From Treponema sp. (GTDB lineage Bacteria; Spirochaetota; Spirochaetia; Treponematales; Breznakiellaceae), in the NCBI GenBank assembly GCA_031278025.1, contig JAITLF010000374.1, forward strand, positions 1 through 5,326: 5,326 nt of DNA. Direction: 5' to 3'. Numbering within the stretch: the first letter of the stretch is position 1; every line of letters begins with the position of its first letter. Under the pieces are notes generated by a model. The model ran no database searches. It saw only the letters and a program-made list of their open reading frames with translations, and was not told the DNA's origin. Shown one piece after another: positions 5,244-5,326 of the stretch. Both the position numbers and the translations under genes were made by a program.

Positions 5244-5326
5244 GTTGCAACGAACTTAACAGCGTATATACTACTATCGACAGCATTACCCCCTGTTCCC
5301 TCCACAGACTCCACCGGATTCTTTCG
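5240..5326 (+). CDS. Start of a hypothetical protein, continuing beyond the window
   Basis: ATG 5240 overlaps the stop of the 28-codon ORF and the frame is open to the last base (29 codons, MSCNELNSVYTTIDSITPCS...). I recognise no domain in this short piece. The same frame is open upstream as far as 5075, through the IS4 remnant, so an earlier start such as ATG 5111 is formally possible. That upstream text has no coding character I can name and no ribosome binding site, so 5240 is preferred because of the coupled overlap. Confidence 0.4.
   Translation, partial: MSCNELNSVYTTIDSITPCSLHRLHRILS

Noticed and set aside
1..5326. CRISPR arrays, tRNA or rRNA genes, diversity-generating or retron elements
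   Set aside because: No regularly spaced repeats, tRNA-like folds, reverse transcriptase motifs or template/variable repeat pairs were seen on either strand.

Overview
The window looks like a piece of a moderately GC-rich spirochaete chromosome, most likely a gut-type Treponema. This rests on a secreted LamG plus fibronectin-III protein of the kind common in that genus, a polysaccharide-associated DUF4838 protein, a single-ORF-type IS1 element, and strong purine-rich ribosome binding sites. The genus is an inference from gene style, not a sequence match.

Left part (1-2064) is a graveyard of mobile DNA. It opens inside a D12-class DNA adenine methylase, a gene often carried by phages and restriction systems. 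That gene has an in-frame TAA stop between its cofactor motif and its DPPY catalytic motif, and ends just before a perfect 19-bp hairpin that may act as a bidirectional terminator. Next comes a complete but decayed IS1-family element on the minus strand (about 853-1541). It has 14-bp inverted repeats, and its transposase carries a lost zinc-ribbon cysteine, an internal deletion, a nonsense codon and a frameshift. The IS1 abuts the truncated, internally deleted IS4-family transposase at 1542-2064. The missing IS4 3' half is not found on the far side of the IS1, which points to a deletion next to the IS1.

Middle part (2133-4890) holds the two substantial intact reading frames, which are convergent with only 22 bp between their stop codons. 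The plus-strand gene encodes a short DUF4838/glycosidase-like protein with no obvious Shine-Dalgarno sequence and roughly half the usual family length. The minus-strand gene encodes a 547-residue exported LamG-FN3 protein with a clear signal peptide and a strong ribosome binding site. A run of eight G residues lies inside its LamG region and is a candidate phase-variation tract.

Right part (4891-5326) is the upstream region of the LamG gene. It contains a very GC-rich hairpin whose non-Watson-Crick positions are G-U only if transcribed from the minus strand. Beyond it lies a short plus-strand remnant of a second IS4 transposase, about 80 percent identical over 40 nt to the first copy. The window ends with a 28-codon ORF that has a strong ribosome binding site and overlaps, by ATGA, the start of another reading frame that runs off the edge. 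The two IS4 remnants lie in opposite orientation on either side of the DUF4838/LamG pair.

I see no evidence for a complete new defence or regulatory system. The items most worth following are the G8 tract, the asymmetric hairpin, the interrupted methylase, and the IS-bracketed gene pair.
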